Made by a program: the position numbers and the translations under genes. This document shows, one piece after another, positions 21,107 through 26,134 of a DNA stretch of 26,134 nucleotides (the stretch's first letter is position 1; each line of letters begins with the position of its first letter). The stretch is taken from positions 1 to 26,134 of the IMG/VR virus record IMGVR_UViG_3300033143_004990; one strand, 5' to 3'. The notes below the pieces were generated by a model. That model was given only the letters and a program-made list of their open reading frames with translations, had not been told where the DNA came from and made no database searches. The DNA is from a virus.

Positions 21107-21303
21107 GGTTGAACATTTGATGAGGTTTGTAATTTAATTTCTTTTTTATCGTAGTTATTAACTAAAGGTGCTACTTTATGTCCAATTCCACTATTATATT
21201 TAGTAGAACAGCTTGTAGTAGCCATAATTGATAAAATAATTCCTGCTATCCATAGTACTGATACTATTCCAGCAAATACTGATTGTAATGATAAGTTTTT
21301 CAT
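21103..21303 (-). CDS. 66-residue membrane protein
   Basis: A membrane segment lies at about residues 9-28 (VFAGIVSVLWIAGIILSIMA) and is followed by TTSCSTKYNS and a polar tail (HKVAPLVNNYDKKEIKLQ). The Cys after a hydrophobic stretch could be a lipobox (MATTSC), but the preceding residues are not ideal. It begins after the degenerate hairpin at 21324 and the leader GAATTTTAAAAACTATAACAA. Confidence 0.55.
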   Translation of the reverse strand: MKNLSLQSVFAGIVSVLWIAGIILSIMATTSCSTKYNSGIGHKVAPLVNNYDKKEIKLQTSSNVQP

Positions 21304-21323
21304 TTGTTATAGTTTTTAAAATT

Positions 21324-21340
21324 CAAACCACAACAAAGAA
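21324..21340 (-). promoter_or_regulatory. Degenerate copy of the intercistronic hairpin
   Basis: The 3' arm and leader of the hairpin family are present in the mRNA sense (TTCTTTGTTGTGGTTTG, then AATTTTAAAA), but the 5' arm, which would overlap the end of the 21341 gene, does not pair. This is probably a decayed or truncated copy. Confidence 0.5.
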
Positions 21341-21643
21341 TTATCTGCTTTTTAAATCTGGAGGAAAATAGTTATCAGGATCAATAATATTAATTTGTCC
21401 TAATCTATACATTTTGCCTACTACTAAACTATCAGTAGTTATTATAATTTCAGCTTTTTTAGTTTTTGGATTATGTAAATGATACATATTTACACGCACT
21501 TCTTGTACGACCTGGTATTTAGAACAACCTATAAATAGAAATATTAATAATATTGTAAACAGCTTATTTTCCATATATTTTCTTAAAAAGAATAACAAAA
21601 CTAAGAGAGTAACCCATATTAGTATTGTTATAAAAGTAGTCAT
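21341..21643 (-). CDS. Small lipoprotein or membrane protein
   Basis: 100 residues from ATG 21643, or 77 from ATG 21574. The long form has a first membrane segment (TTFITILIWVTLLVLLFFLR), then MENKLFTILLIFLFIGCS, a lipoprotein signal peptide with lipobox FIGC. The short form alone is a typical small phage lipoprotein, with the mature part KYQVVQEVRVNMYHLHNP and a beta-rich domain. The ATG at 21643 lies 15 bases after a terminator hairpin, like other starts here, so both may be used. A role in altering the host envelope, for example superinfection exclusion, is a guess. Confidence 0.6.
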   Translation of the reverse strand: MTTFITILIWVTLLVLLFFLRKYMENKLFTILLIFLFIGCSKYQVVQEVRVNMYHLHNPKTKKAEIIITTDSLVVGKMYRLGQINIIDPDNYFPPDLKSR

Positions 21644-21657
21644 AATTTATGATACGG

Positions 21658-21687
21658 AAAAAAAAGGGAGCTGTTACACTCCCTTTT
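21658..21687 (-). terminator. Strong Rho-independent terminator, leftward
   Basis: AAAAGGGAG / CTCCCTTTT stem with loop TGTAACAG, followed in the leftward direction by eight T residues (plus-strand A run 21658-21665). It is the strongest classical terminator in the window. It ends the transcript that reads through the gene-free stretch 21688-21955. Confidence 0.85.
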
Positions 21688-21955
21688 ATGTTGAACAAAT
21701 CAACGCACAAATTAGGCTGAATAGTTGGTAGTTATCACTTTTACTATTCATTACAGGTGTTATAAACCACTCGACCTACCTAAATTAATATGTAATAGAG
21801 TTATTCGGGTACTATCTTTCAAGCTACACTATATTCACCTCCATCCCCCATGAAGTTATCGTAGTTGGATTATTACATTTTTAGTTTTAAGAGCTATTCT
21901 TTTAGAATGTAACATAAACACCCCTGTCCATCTAACAAACTATAGGAAATAGCTC
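21688..21955 (-). ncRNA. Candidate structured non-coding RNA
   Basis: About 270 bases without a plausible ORF lie between the stop of the 21956 gene and a strong leftward terminator. Paired segments: 21887-21898 with 21948-21959 (12 bp perfect, reaching into the upstream stop codon), 21790-21797 with 21871-21878 (8 bp), 21719-21725 with 21743-21749 (7 bp), and 21690-21694 with 21700-21704 (5 bp). Segment 21727-21731 pairs with 21776-21780, crossing the 7-bp helix, which would make a pseudoknot. 21873-21879 can pair alternatively with 21906-21912. It has no tRNA T-arm and is not recognised as a known RNA class. The boundaries are approximate. Confidence 0.5.
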
Positions 21956-22270
21956 TTAATCTTTTGGTTTAATATCAAGATCATCTAATGTTTTAACATC
22001 AAATCCAAGCATATTAGTTAAAGTACTATCAAATTTATCTTTCCACTTTTTATCATCTCTATCTTCTGAATTATCTTCTTCTAATAAAGCTTCTAAAGTT
22101 CTAAATTTTTTAATAATTTCTTCTAATATAACTGTTAGAGAAGAAGCTCTCTTGACATAATAATATTTATCTGACCCATCATTTGGTTTTGCGTCTAATT
22201 CTTTTAATCTTGTTTCAGCATGGTCTATACACCATCCTAAATTGTCTTGTAAATTTTCTTTTGTTATCAT
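21956..22270 (-). CDS. Hypothetical helical acidic protein
   Basis: A 104-residue, mostly helical protein: MITKENLQDNLGWCIDHAET, SLTVILEEIIKKFRTLEALL, and an acidic end (VKTLDDLDIKPKD). No family is recognised. It starts at ATG 22270 after the hairpin at 22296 and a TTTTACAATATAATTTTAAATAT leader. Its stop codon lies inside the first helix of the downstream RNA candidate. Confidence 0.6.
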   Translation of the reverse strand: MITKENLQDNLGWCIDHAETRLKELDAKPNDGSDKYYYVKRASSLTVILEEIIKKFRTLEALLEEDNSEDRDDKKWKDKFDSTLTNMLGFDVKTLDDLDIKPKD

Positions 22271-22295
22271 ATATTTAAAATTATATTGTAAAACT

Positions 22296-22334
22296 AAAGG
22301 ACAACAACGGAATTTTTTTACGCTGTTGTCCTTT
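22296..22334. terminator. Intercistronic hairpin, terminator-like on the plus strand
   Basis: A 14-bp stem AAAGGACAACAACG (22296-22309) / CGCTGTTGTCCTTT (22321-22334) with an 11-base A/T loop. On the plus strand it is followed by T residues; leftward it is followed by AGTTTTA and the leader of the 22270 gene. This is the longest-loop member of the hairpin family. Confidence 0.7.
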
Positions 22335-22416
22335 TTATCCTATAATGCTCTAATTGGATTATAGTTTTTGCAAATTTGTGCTTAAGATTGGTTCTTTAGA
22401 AATAGAACTATGTATG

Positions 22417-22737
22417 TTATTTTATTTCACAAGTGTATTCGATTTTTAAGTTAATACTATCTAATGAGCTGTAATAATTCTTCTTATAAAAGAATAATAG
22501 CTTATTATTTACAATAATAGGTTTAGCTAATACTTTCTCTCCATTAAGATTGATCATTGCTTTTTTTATTCTCCCTTTATTATCCAGTTTCATCTGGATA
22601 GAGTTTAAAACACAATGTCTTTTCAATAGTGAATATAGCTTTCCGGCTATCTTATAGTCGTTTTTTTTAAGCTTAAGTGAAATAGTTTCCAGGCTTTTTA
22701 ATTGGTTTTCCATCAATAAGTGCGCTAATTTTGCCAT
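22417..22737 (-). CDS. Hypothetical basic protein
   Basis: A 106-residue protein. It has an N-terminal helical part (MAKLAHLLMENQLKSLETIS, LKLKKNDYKIAGKLYSLLKR) and a C-terminal beta-rich part (MKLDNKGRIKKAMINLNGEK, KLLFFYKKNYYSSLDSINLK). No family is recognised. It is separated from the preceding hairpin (22801) by an unusually long A/T-rich leader of about 60 bases. Confidence 0.6.
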   Translation of the reverse strand: MAKLAHLLMENQLKSLETISLKLKKNDYKIAGKLYSLLKRHCVLNSIQMKLDNKGRIKKAMINLNGEKVLAKPIIVNNKLLFFYKKNYYSSLDSINLKIEYTCEIK

Positions 22738-22800
22738 AATTTAATAATTTATAGGTTTAAAATATAATTGTAAAAAATGCAGATTATTATATAAATAAAA

Positions 22801-22831
22801 AGCAAGACACAACAAAGTGTTGCGACTTGCT
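22801..22831 (-). promoter_or_regulatory. Intercistronic hairpin upstream of the 22417 gene
   Basis: AGCAAGACACAACA (22801-22814) / TGTTGCGACTTGCT (22818-22831) with one mismatch and a loop including ACTTT in the mRNA sense. It lies 22 bases after the stop of the 22854 gene. Confidence 0.8.
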
Positions 22832-22853
22832 CTAAAACGCACATTATGTTTTA

Positions 22854-23165
22854 TCATTCTATCTTACCTTTTTTAATAAATTTCTGCACTTCAAATAGTA
22901 GTATTTTATCGTTTACTATTTGTTTTAATCTCCATTTTCTAAAATCGATAAATAGCAAAAATGTTAGCTTGATTACACTGTTATCAAAATAATGCTCCAT
23001 TTTAATATCTAATTTCTTTAATTTCATTAACTCAAGTTTTAAATGATACAAGAACATATTATACTCTTCTATAATATTTAGCATGTAGTAAAAACGAAAT
23101 AATAAAAGTAGAAATATCGGTATAAATGAAATAAGTAATATTCCTGGGATCTCAATTGTTTCCAT
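22854..23165 (-). CDS. Hypothetical membrane protein
   Basis: A 103-residue protein. A membrane segment lies at about 8-28 (GILLISFIPIFLLLLFRFYY), followed by a basic, helical cytoplasmic part (LKLELMKLKKLDIKMEHYFD and a Lys-rich end). A second hydrophobic stretch (VIKLTFLLFIDF) may contact the membrane. No family is recognised. The gene follows the G+C-rich structured element at 23227-23308, which may be its leader. Confidence 0.55.
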   Translation of the reverse strand: METIEIPGILLISFIPIFLLLLFRFYYMLNIIEEYNMFLYHLKLELMKLKKLDIKMEHYFDNSVIKLTFLLFIDFRKWRLKQIVNDKILLFEVQKFIKKGKIE

Positions 23166-23226
23166 ATTAGATTTTTAGGGGTTTATAATAATTTGATTTT
23201 CTATTTACAATTTACAAAAAATATAT

Positions 23227-23308
23227 CCTCGATCAGCCCGCCTGTAACATAAGAGGTTTATTCACGAGCCTATTGGCCTGCGAATGAAAGCGTGTGATGG
23301 AAGTCCAT
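23227..23308. other. G+C-rich structured element in a gene-free stretch
   Basis: About 82 bases of roughly half G+C by hand count, in surroundings of clearly lower G+C, with no ORF. Paired segments are CCTC/GAGG (23227-23230 with 23253-23256, enclosing a small CAG/CTG helix), CACG/CGTG (23263-23266 with 23291-23294, enclosing an AGCC/GGCC hairpin) and ATGG/CCAT (23297-23300 with 23305-23308). It lies between a terminator (23351-23384) and the ATG of the 22854 gene. It could be an independent small RNA, a leader with a regulatory fold, or an origin-like site. No known class is recognised. Confidence 0.45.
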
Positions 23309-23329
23309 TTTAAAATCATAAAAAAATAA

Positions 23330-23345
23330 TCATAACAAAGTATGA
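23330..23345 (-). promoter_or_regulatory. Short member of the CTTTG hairpin family
   Basis: A 5-bp stem TCATA (23330-23334) / TATGA (23341-23345) with loop CTTTGT in the mRNA sense. It lies immediately downstream of the terminator at 23351 and before a T-rich stretch. It is the shortest stem of the family and less certain. Confidence 0.5.
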
Positions 23346-23350
23346 CGCAT

Positions 23351-23384
23351 AAAAAAGGGTACACATTTAGTAATGCATACCCTT
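23351..23384 (-). terminator. Rho-independent terminator after the 23406 gene
   Basis: A 13-bp stem (23355-23367 with 23372-23384, two G-T pairs) with a four-base loop, followed leftward by six T residues (plus-strand A run 23351-23356). It starts 21 bases after the stop of the 23406 gene and so ends that transcript. Confidence 0.85.
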
Positions 23385-23405
23385 ATTATTGAATTTAAAA
23401 TTAAC

Positions 23406-24215
23406 CTATGATAGATTATCTTTTTTATAGGATTTAATTTTCTGACCTTTGTAGTTACTATTTTCGTCAACACCTACTTCAAGTATTACAAACTTATTTA
23501 CATAAGGTTGCATTAACTCTACAATAGCATTTACGAATGAAGGAACTTTATCAGAATTAATTCCCATAGCGATGTAATATTCTTTAGAAATTACCTCTTT
23601 TTCTACACCATTTTCATCTTGTACTTTGTGAAACACATCTTTAGATGGATTCTTTATTAAGTCGCAATCAGCGTCTAATGTAGAACGAATTTCTTGAAGT
23701 CTTAATGCTTTTAATTTAGCATATCTATCTCCAATACTTTTACCTTCAGGTATTTTTCCATTAGCAAAATCTTGTTCAGCTTGAGCATATAATGCTTGAC
23801 AATCCAATTCCCAATACTTTAATGTTTGTACTGTTTGTGGCTCTTCGCCTGGATTAGCAGTTTGCTGAACAGAAGTCATAATTGGATAAGTGATTTCAGG
23901 AATTTTACCTTCAGAAATTGCTTTAGAGAAAAACAATTCATCAGTTGCAATACTTCTCATAAGGTATCTCAACCTTTGAAAAGAATTTTGTAAATTTCTG
24001 TAATTTGAAGTTCTTAAATAATCATCAATACCCATTTCAGGATTTAGATTATTTACGAAATCAAATTTAACACTTAAACTCCCATTCTTCTTATTAGAAT
24101 GGCTTTCAATTGACTTTAAAAAATGTTTACCATTTTTGGTTTCACGAATGTTCTTTAAATTTTCAGACATTCCGCCTAAAGTTAAATTGTTTAAGAAATC
24201 TTGTTCTGTATTCAT
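23406..24215 (-). CDS. Hypothetical 269-residue protein
   Basis: The largest gene in the right-hand early region. It is soluble and mixed alpha/beta: NTEQDFLNNLTLGGMSENLK, a helical middle (RNLQNSFQRLRYLMRSIATD), a TYPIMTSVQQTANPGEEPQT linker, a long helix (CQALYAQAEQDFANGKIPEG, DRYAKLKALRLQEIRSTLDA) and a C-terminal beta/helix part (VNKFVILEVGVDENSNYKGQ). No family is recognised. It forms a single-gene unit with its own upstream hairpin (24238) and a strong terminator (23351), which suggests independent and probably high expression. Confidence 0.7.
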   Translation of the reverse strand: MNTEQDFLNNLTLGGMSENLKNIRETKNGKHFLKSIESHSNKKNGSLSVKFDFVNNLNPEMGIDDYLRTSNYRNLQNSFQRLRYLMRSIATDELFFSKAISEGKIPEITYPIMTSVQQTANPGEEPQTVQTLKYWELDCQALYAQAEQDFANGKIPEGKSIGDRYAKLKALRLQEIRSTLDADCDLIKNPSKDVFHKVQDENGVEKEVISKEYYIAMGINSDKVPSFVNAIVELMQPYVNKFVILEVGVDENSNYKGQKIKSYKKDNLS

Positions 24216-24237
24216 AATATATAATTTTATTGATTAA

Positions 24238-24273
24238 ACAAGGAACAACAAAGCAATGCTTGTTATCCCTTGT
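24238..24273 (-). promoter_or_regulatory. Intercistronic hairpin upstream of the 23406 gene
   Basis: ACAAGGAA (24238-24245) / TCCCTTGT (24266-24273), with further pairing inside (AACAA/TTGTT). The mRNA-sense apex contains GCTTTG. It is followed by TTTAATCAATAAAATTATATATT and the ATG at 24215. Confidence 0.75.
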
Positions 24274-24279
24274 GATTTC

Positions 24280-24690
24280 TTAAAAATATGTTTCTTCTTC
24301 ATAATCATAGTTAATGCATTTACATTTCAATTTTTGTGCTTTAACTTTACTATTATGTTCTTGTACCCATTTATCATATATAGCATACTTTCTATTAATA
24401 TTTTTCAAAATATTATAATTGTTATAATATTTAGATTTTTTAATAAATATATTATCTCTTCTATGCTGATATATAGATTTCATTATTCTATTAACAAACT
24501 TTTTATCTATAACTGCATAAAGAGCATATAATTTAAATACTTTATAATGTTTATTGGTTGATTTGACTTTCTTTACATATAAGTAACTCATATCATAACC
24601 AAAACACCAATAAACATTATTATTTAAAAGATGCTCAACTTGAAAAGGTTCTTCAAGAACTCTAATTTTAGAAAATTTTATTTTTCTCAT
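24280..24690 (-). CDS. Hypothetical basic aromatic protein
   Basis: A 136-residue protein from ATG 24690 (MRKIKFSKIRVLEEPFQVEH). An in-frame ATG at 24726 lies inside the preceding hairpin and is less likely. The protein is rich in Lys, Tyr and Asn (WCFGYDMSYLYVKKVKSTNK, KYYNNYNILKNINRKYAIYD) and ends with CKC...DYEEETYF. No family is recognised. It starts after the UUCG-loop hairpin at 24709 and a GAATTTTAAATTATTAGCT leader. Confidence 0.6.
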   Translation of the reverse strand: MRKIKFSKIRVLEEPFQVEHLLNNNVYWCFGYDMSYLYVKKVKSTNKHYKVFKLYALYAVIDKKFVNRIMKSIYQHRRDNIFIKKSKYYNNYNILKNINRKYAIYDKWVQEHNSKVKAQKLKCKCINYDYEEETYF

Positions 24691-24708
24691 AGCTAATAAT
24701 TTAAAATT

Positions 24709-24732
24709 CAACCAACACCGAAGCATTGGCTG
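24709..24732 (-). promoter_or_regulatory. Intercistronic hairpin with C(UUCG)G tetraloop
   Basis: A 10-bp stem CAACCAACAC (24709-24718) / GCATTGGCTG (24723-24732) with TTCG as the mRNA-sense loop, closed by C-G. cUUCGg is the exceptionally stable RNA tetraloop known from phage T4 intercistronic hairpins. Confidence 0.85.
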
Positions 24733-24738
24733 AAAACA

Positions 24739-24840
24739 TTATTGTGTTAAATATGCATATAACACAACAGAAATAACAGTTATAATGAATATAACCATTG
24801 CCTCTGCACCTGCTGTTTCAACTGGAGTTTTCTTTTTCAT
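24739..24840 (-). CDS. 33-residue single-span membrane peptide
   Basis: MKKKTPVETAGAEAMVIFII, then TVISVVLYAYLTQ. It has a basic N terminus, one membrane span and no cytoplasmic domain. It starts after a CTTAAAATTAATGTT leader, 10 bases after the upstream stop, and its own stop is directly followed by the UUCG hairpin, which supports expression as a gene. The function is unknown. Confidence 0.5.
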   Translation of the reverse strand: MKKKTPVETAGAEAMVIFIITVISVVLYAYLTQ

Positions 24841-24850
24841 AACATTAATT

Positions 24851-25123
24851 TTAAGAGATTAGATACCTTTGTCTTTTACTTACACAATCAAAAATGCATA
24901 ATATCTTTTTGACAACAACTTTAGTCATAATATTATCAGGATTTTTGATAAGTAAAGTGCAATTATTATTACAGCTTTCATCTACATATTTAATCTTATG
25001 TTTATCTAACATAATCTTAATAATATTGTAAACTTCTTCAGCATAATTTATTGCACAAAATTCATCTTCATTACCTCTTATCATTAACTTATGAGGGTAA
25101 ATCTTTAAATCGAAAGTTTTCAT
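24851..25123 (-). CDS. Hypothetical 90-residue protein
   Basis: It starts at ATG 25123 (MKTFDLKIYPHKLMIRGNED) after the hairpin at 25139 and a leader matching the common pattern; an ATG at 25144 would add seven residues but would lie at the hairpin edge. A helix (AEEVYNIIKIMLDKHKIKYV) is followed by DESCNNNCTLLIKNPDNIMT and a basic end. Four cysteines in all. No family is recognised. Confidence 0.6.
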   Translation of the reverse strand: MKTFDLKIYPHKLMIRGNEDEFCAINYAEEVYNIIKIMLDKHKIKYVDESCNNNCTLLIKNPDNIMTKVVVKKILCIFDCVSKRQRYLIS

Positions 25124-25138
25124 AATTATAATTTTTAA

Positions 25139-25169
25139 ATTCAAGGAACAGCGAAGCGATCCCTTGAAT
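25139..25169 (-). promoter_or_regulatory. Intercistronic hairpin with TTCG in the loop
   Basis: A 10-bp outer stem ATTCAAGGAA (25139-25148) / TCCCTTGAAT (25160-25169), with an apex containing CTTCG in the mRNA sense. It lies between the stop at 25175 and the start at 25123. Confidence 0.8.
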
Positions 25170-25174
25170 AAAAA

Positions 25175-25459
25175 TTAGTTTAGATTAAATAACTCATTAC
25201 CCATACAATCATATTGTTGTATTTTATAATGTAAATCATTATCATTCTTTAATGCATATTCTCTAATTAATTCCTTATTAGCATATGCATTATGATACTT
25301 AAAGATTATTGCTGGGTCTATATCCTTTTGATACATAAAGTTTTTAATCTCTTTAAATGTCATAAATGGATTCATATCAGAATAATCTTTCCATAGCTCG
25401 TTTTCTATTTCATTAATAGTTTTACAAGCTGTCGTGTAGTAATCGAAATAATTTCTCAT
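25175..25459 (-). CDS. Hypothetical 94-residue protein
   Basis: A largely helical acidic and aromatic protein: MRNYFDYYTTACKTINEIEN, MTFKEIKNFMYQKDIDPAII, YALKNDNDLHYKIQQYDCMG. No family is recognised. It begins after the hairpin at 25476 and the leader GAATTTAAAATTATACTATT, and forms a single-gene unit between hairpins. Confidence 0.6.
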   Translation of the reverse strand: MRNYFDYYTTACKTINEIENELWKDYSDMNPFMTFKEIKNFMYQKDIDPAIIFKYHNAYANKELIREYALKNDNDLHYKIQQYDCMGNELFNLN

Positions 25460-25475
25460 AATAGTATAATTTTAA

Positions 25476-25503
25476 ATTCAAGGCACAATTAAGTGCCCTG
25501 AAT
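25476..25503 (-). promoter_or_regulatory. Intercistronic hairpin upstream of the 25175 gene
   Basis: An 11-bp stem ATTCAAGGCAC (25476-25486) / GTGCCCTGAAT (25493-25503) with one G-T pair and a TTAATT loop instead of CTTTG. The stem shares CAAGGCAC with the copy upstream of dnaB. Confidence 0.85.
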
Positions 25504-25638
25504 AAAAATGGTTTTCTCATTATATGCTTACCAATAGCATATAAGATATTATAACTTGATGTAGCTATAATTACAGACTTCTACAATAAGGATTACTTAT
25601 CTAAAATCAGATAGCACCTAAGTACTATCTGAATGTTA
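25504..25638. other. Gene-free stretch with two inverted repeats
   Basis: There is no ORF. TTATATGCT / AGCATATAA (25520-25528 with 25536-25544) and TCAGATAG / CTATCTGA (25607-25614 with 25625-25632) are perfect inverted repeats. The second lies just past the stop of the 25639 gene and may close that transcript; the first may be an operator or part of a leader. Confidence 0.5.
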
Positions 25639-25902
25639 TTAGCTTTGATATTCTAACTTTGCAAGTTGGGTTAATAGCTCTTTATTATAATTGGCTATCT
25701 TCCAACACTTAGCTTTAATATCTTTTGCTACATTGTAATTGCGAAGTAAAACTTCATCAAATGACAATAACTCTCTTTCTTCTTCTTTATCAAGAAATGG
25801 ATTCCATAATGGAATATGCATTAATACATTTAATGCAATGTTCATATCAACAGAAGAAGCAAGTTTATACTCTTTAAGGAGTTTAGCAGTTTCTTTATTC
25901 AT
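25639..25902 (-). CDS. Hypothetical 87-residue protein
   Basis: A helical protein: MNKETAKLLKEYKLASSVDM, NIALNVLMHIPLWNPFLDKE, NVAKDIKAKCWKIANYNKEL. No family is recognised. It starts at ATG 25902 after the hairpin at 25923 and the leader GAATTTAAAATTTTGAGCT. Confidence 0.6.
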   Translation of the reverse strand: MNKETAKLLKEYKLASSVDMNIALNVLMHIPLWNPFLDKEEERELLSFDEVLLRNYNVAKDIKAKCWKIANYNKELLTQLAKLEYQS

Positions 25903-25922
25903 AGCTCAAAATTTTAAATTCA

Positions 25923-25962
25923 TTGAACATCAAAGTTCATTCAACAATAGTACTCTATTGTT
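25923..25962 (-). promoter_or_regulatory. Intercistronic hairpin pair upstream of the 25639 gene
   Basis: TTGAA (25923-25927) / TTCAA (25940-25944), or alternatively GAAC/GTTC within it, with CTTTG near the apex in the mRNA sense. Directly beside it AACAATAG (25943-25950) / CTATTGTT (25955-25962) makes a perfect 8-bp hairpin with a 4-base loop. The two share bases 25943-25944 and cannot both fold fully. Confidence 0.65.
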
Positions 25963-26134
25963 TATAAGTTTCATACTCTACTTAACATAATCACTTGCTA
26001 TTGTCATATATTTCTTATAACTTCGCTAACGCATTCGCACACAGCAATCGCTGACACAACACTAACATAGCTTTTGTAACTCGTACAAGCCAATGAGAGT
26101 AACCTCTTGGTGTTAACGCATAGCAAACTACAAT
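25963..26134. other. Gene-free window end with higher G+C
   Basis: No ORF longer than about 17 codons follows a start here. From about 26025 the sequence becomes richer in G+C and CG dinucleotides (CTTCGCTAACGCATTCGCAC, CAATCGCTGAC), like the element at 23.2 kb. It may be part of a structured RNA or regulatory region that continues beyond the window. Confidence 0.4.

Noticed and set aside
21726-21780. tRNA-like segment (GGTAG...CTACC ends and a GAGTGG D-arm-like string on the minus strand)
   Set aside because: The span is only about 54 bases, no T-arm with GTTCRA exists, and an anticodon arm cannot be drawn on either strand.
23227-23308. Hammerhead or twister ribozyme in the G+C-rich element
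   Set aside because: The core sequences CUGAUGA/GAAA and CCCGCAAG are not present in the required order on either strand.
10914-25944. CTTTG loops as Bacteroidota -7 promoter boxes (TAnnTTTG)
   Set aside because: TTTG is present, but the TA two bases before it is missing in nearly all copies, and the position at a hairpin apex is explained better by RNA structure.
19779-25944. Repeated CACAACAAAG-type units as a CRISPR array or iterons
   Set aside because: Copies are hundreds of bases apart, each at a gene junction, with different stems and no regular spacers.
1-26134. Plasmid or conjugative element rather than phage, because of PRTRC and DUF932
   Set aside because: Tail-fibre, beta-helix, holin-like and spanin-like genes form a continuous late operon, and no conjugation, Rep or partition gene is visible in the window.

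Overview
The window is part of an A+T-rich double-stranded DNA phage (or prophage) genome, most probably from a host in the Bacteroidota. Phage origin is shown by tail-fibre and beta-helix genes, a holin-like gene and a spanin-like lipoprotein beside a phage replication and recombination set. The Bacteroidota assignment is an inference: start codons follow A/T-rich leaders rather than Shine-Dalgarno sequences, and several families (DnaA domain IV-only protein, u-spanin-like lipoprotein, small HU-like protein) are familiar from that group.

Layout: (1) 1-7151, plus strand: late genes. A DUF1617-like protein, a cell-wall-enzyme candidate with an H...SAGC motif, tail-fibre and appendage proteins, a cascade of very small lysine-rich proteins, then a lysis block (membrane/coiled-coil protein, holin-like protein, u-spanin-like protein). 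A bidirectional terminator at about 7.2 kb closes this arm. (2) 7208-10900, minus strand: twelve tightly packed, mostly overlapping genes, many tiny, including a DnaA domain IV protein, an HTH protein, a RecE-like nuclease, a second PD-(D/E)XK nuclease, an HNH nuclease and a NinB-like protein. (3) 10943-14175, minus: SSB-like protein, Sak4-like ATPase, HU-like protein and DnaB helicase. (4) 14222-19762, minus: a DUF932 protein and a PRTRC cassette (ThiF, B, an F-like protein, C, E). (5) 19827-26134, minus: small early genes of mostly unknown function, a structured RNA candidate at 21.69-21.95 kb and a G+C-rich structured element at 23.2 kb.

Two things stand out. First, the PRTRC cassette carries the parts of a ubiquitin-like conjugation pathway: a ThiF/E1-like adenylating enzyme with intact nucleotide-site residues, a B protein with an E2-like H-N-I...D-G-x-V-C segment, and a C protein ending in a glycine. 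No JAB protease (PRTRC A), ParB or PRTRC D is present here. Second, transcription units on the minus strand are separated by a family of intercistronic hairpins. Their stems differ in sequence but stay paired, the loop is usually CTTTG or TTCG in the mRNA sense, and a GAATTTTAAAAT-like leader leads into the next ATG. They cut the minus strand into cassettes: E-C-x-x / F-B-ThiF / DUF932-x / DnaB-HU-x-Sak4-SSB / NinB to DnaA-IV.

Start codons were chosen from overlaps with neighbouring genes and from the hairpin-leader-ATG pattern. Where an upstream TTG or GTG would extend a frame, this is noted.
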